This document shows positions 36,868 to 36,986 of a DNA stretch of 36,986 bases, piece after piece. Both the position numbers and the translations under genes were made by a program. The first letter of the stretch is position 1, and every line of letters begins with the position of its first letter. Origin of the DNA: Candidatus Omnitrophota bacterium (GTDB taxonomy: Bacteria > Omnitrophota > Gorgyraeia > Duberdicusellales > 4484-171); assembly GCA_028713415.1 (NCBI GenBank), contig JAQTOI010000009.1, positions 1 to 36,986 on the forward strand. The letters run 5' to 3'. The notes beneath the pieces are model-generated. The model was not told the origin of the DNA, made no database searches, and saw only the letters and a list, made by a program, of their open reading frames with translations.

Positions 36868-36986
36868 ATGATTTCAAGTATCAGAGGCAAATTGGTCAAG
36901 AAGGAAGAAGAGAGGTTAATTCTCGAAGTAGGCGGAATTGCTTATGAAATAGGCATTCCTCGTAATGTTTCGCAGGCGCTTAAAAT
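36868..36986 (+). CDS. ruvA: Holliday-junction helicase subunit RuvA, 5' part only
   Basis: 39 codons up to the window end: MISSIRGKLVKKEEERLILEV then GGIAYEIGIP, the N-terminal OB-fold of RuvA (usual form MIxxLxGxLxxK... VGGVGYxVxxP). RuvA grips the junction and recruits RuvB. Gap to ruvC is 5 bp, so it is one operon. The 3' part is outside the window. Confidence 0.92.
   Translation, partial: MISSIRGKLVKKEEERLILEVGGIAYEIGIPRNVSQALK

Overview
The window (about 37 kb, moderate GC, densely packed, nearly all genes on the + strand) looks like a chromosomal segment of an uncultured Gram-negative bacterium. Pointers are a type II secretion (T2SS) gene set, a secretin-like protein, several secreted or periplasmic proteins and intergenic regions full of short-word palindromes. 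Candidate phylum Omnitrophota (OP3) or a relative fits the overall style, but there is no rRNA or phylogenetic marker analysis behind that, so treat it as a guess.

Region 1 (1-6706) holds the 3' end of a membrane-anchored coiled-coil protein and an atypical F-type ATPase cluster in the order epsilon, c, b/delta fusion, alpha, gamma, beta. No subunit a is visible. Epsilon lacks its C-terminal helices, delta lacks its N-terminal domain, alpha lacks the N-terminal segment that normally binds that domain, and the c subunit lacks the glycine-rich helix 1. Region 2 (6703-17745) is a T2SS cluster whose first gene overlaps the beta gene by ATGA: a free GspE N-domain, GspE with a fused C-terminal PilZ domain, GspF, a peptidase-MA-like zinc protease, pseudopilins GspG/I/J/K, a PilM-PilN-like GspL, a GspM/PilO-like protein, then a five-loop EF-hand secreted protein and a small exported protein of unknown function. 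GspC, GspD and the prepilin peptidase are not here.

Region 3 (17846-24424) is metabolic and accessory: a HAD phosphatase coupled to a class III aminotransferase, FabF, a PilZ protein, a SYLF-domain protein, and a DRE-TIM aldolase-like enzyme paired with a KDPG/KHG-type aldolase. Region 4 (24460-30648) is a short, aberrant secretin-like protein followed by a signalling block (membrane histidine kinase, receiver, receiver-GAF-kinase, receiver, double receiver) in which no protein carries a DNA-binding or enzymatic output domain. Region 5 (30640-36986) has a convergent RlmL-type rRNA methyltransferase, a cold-shock gene behind an intrinsic terminator, an MFS transporter, two tRNA genes with att-like and degenerate repeats between them, a zinc-ribbon/RNase HI pair, and yebC-ruvC-ruvA running off the end.

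The two most unusual sequence-level signals are (i) a two-hairpin leader ending in a perfect 14-bp stem fused to the Shine-Dalgarno sequence, present in two independent copies before unrelated genes (17146-17258 and 22724-22834), and (ii) a set of intergenic arrays built from 7-12-nt A-rich words, most followed by an inverted copy, with a different word in nearly every gap. One of these arrays, together with a GC-rich palindrome, has been read into the 5' end of the gspI-like gene.
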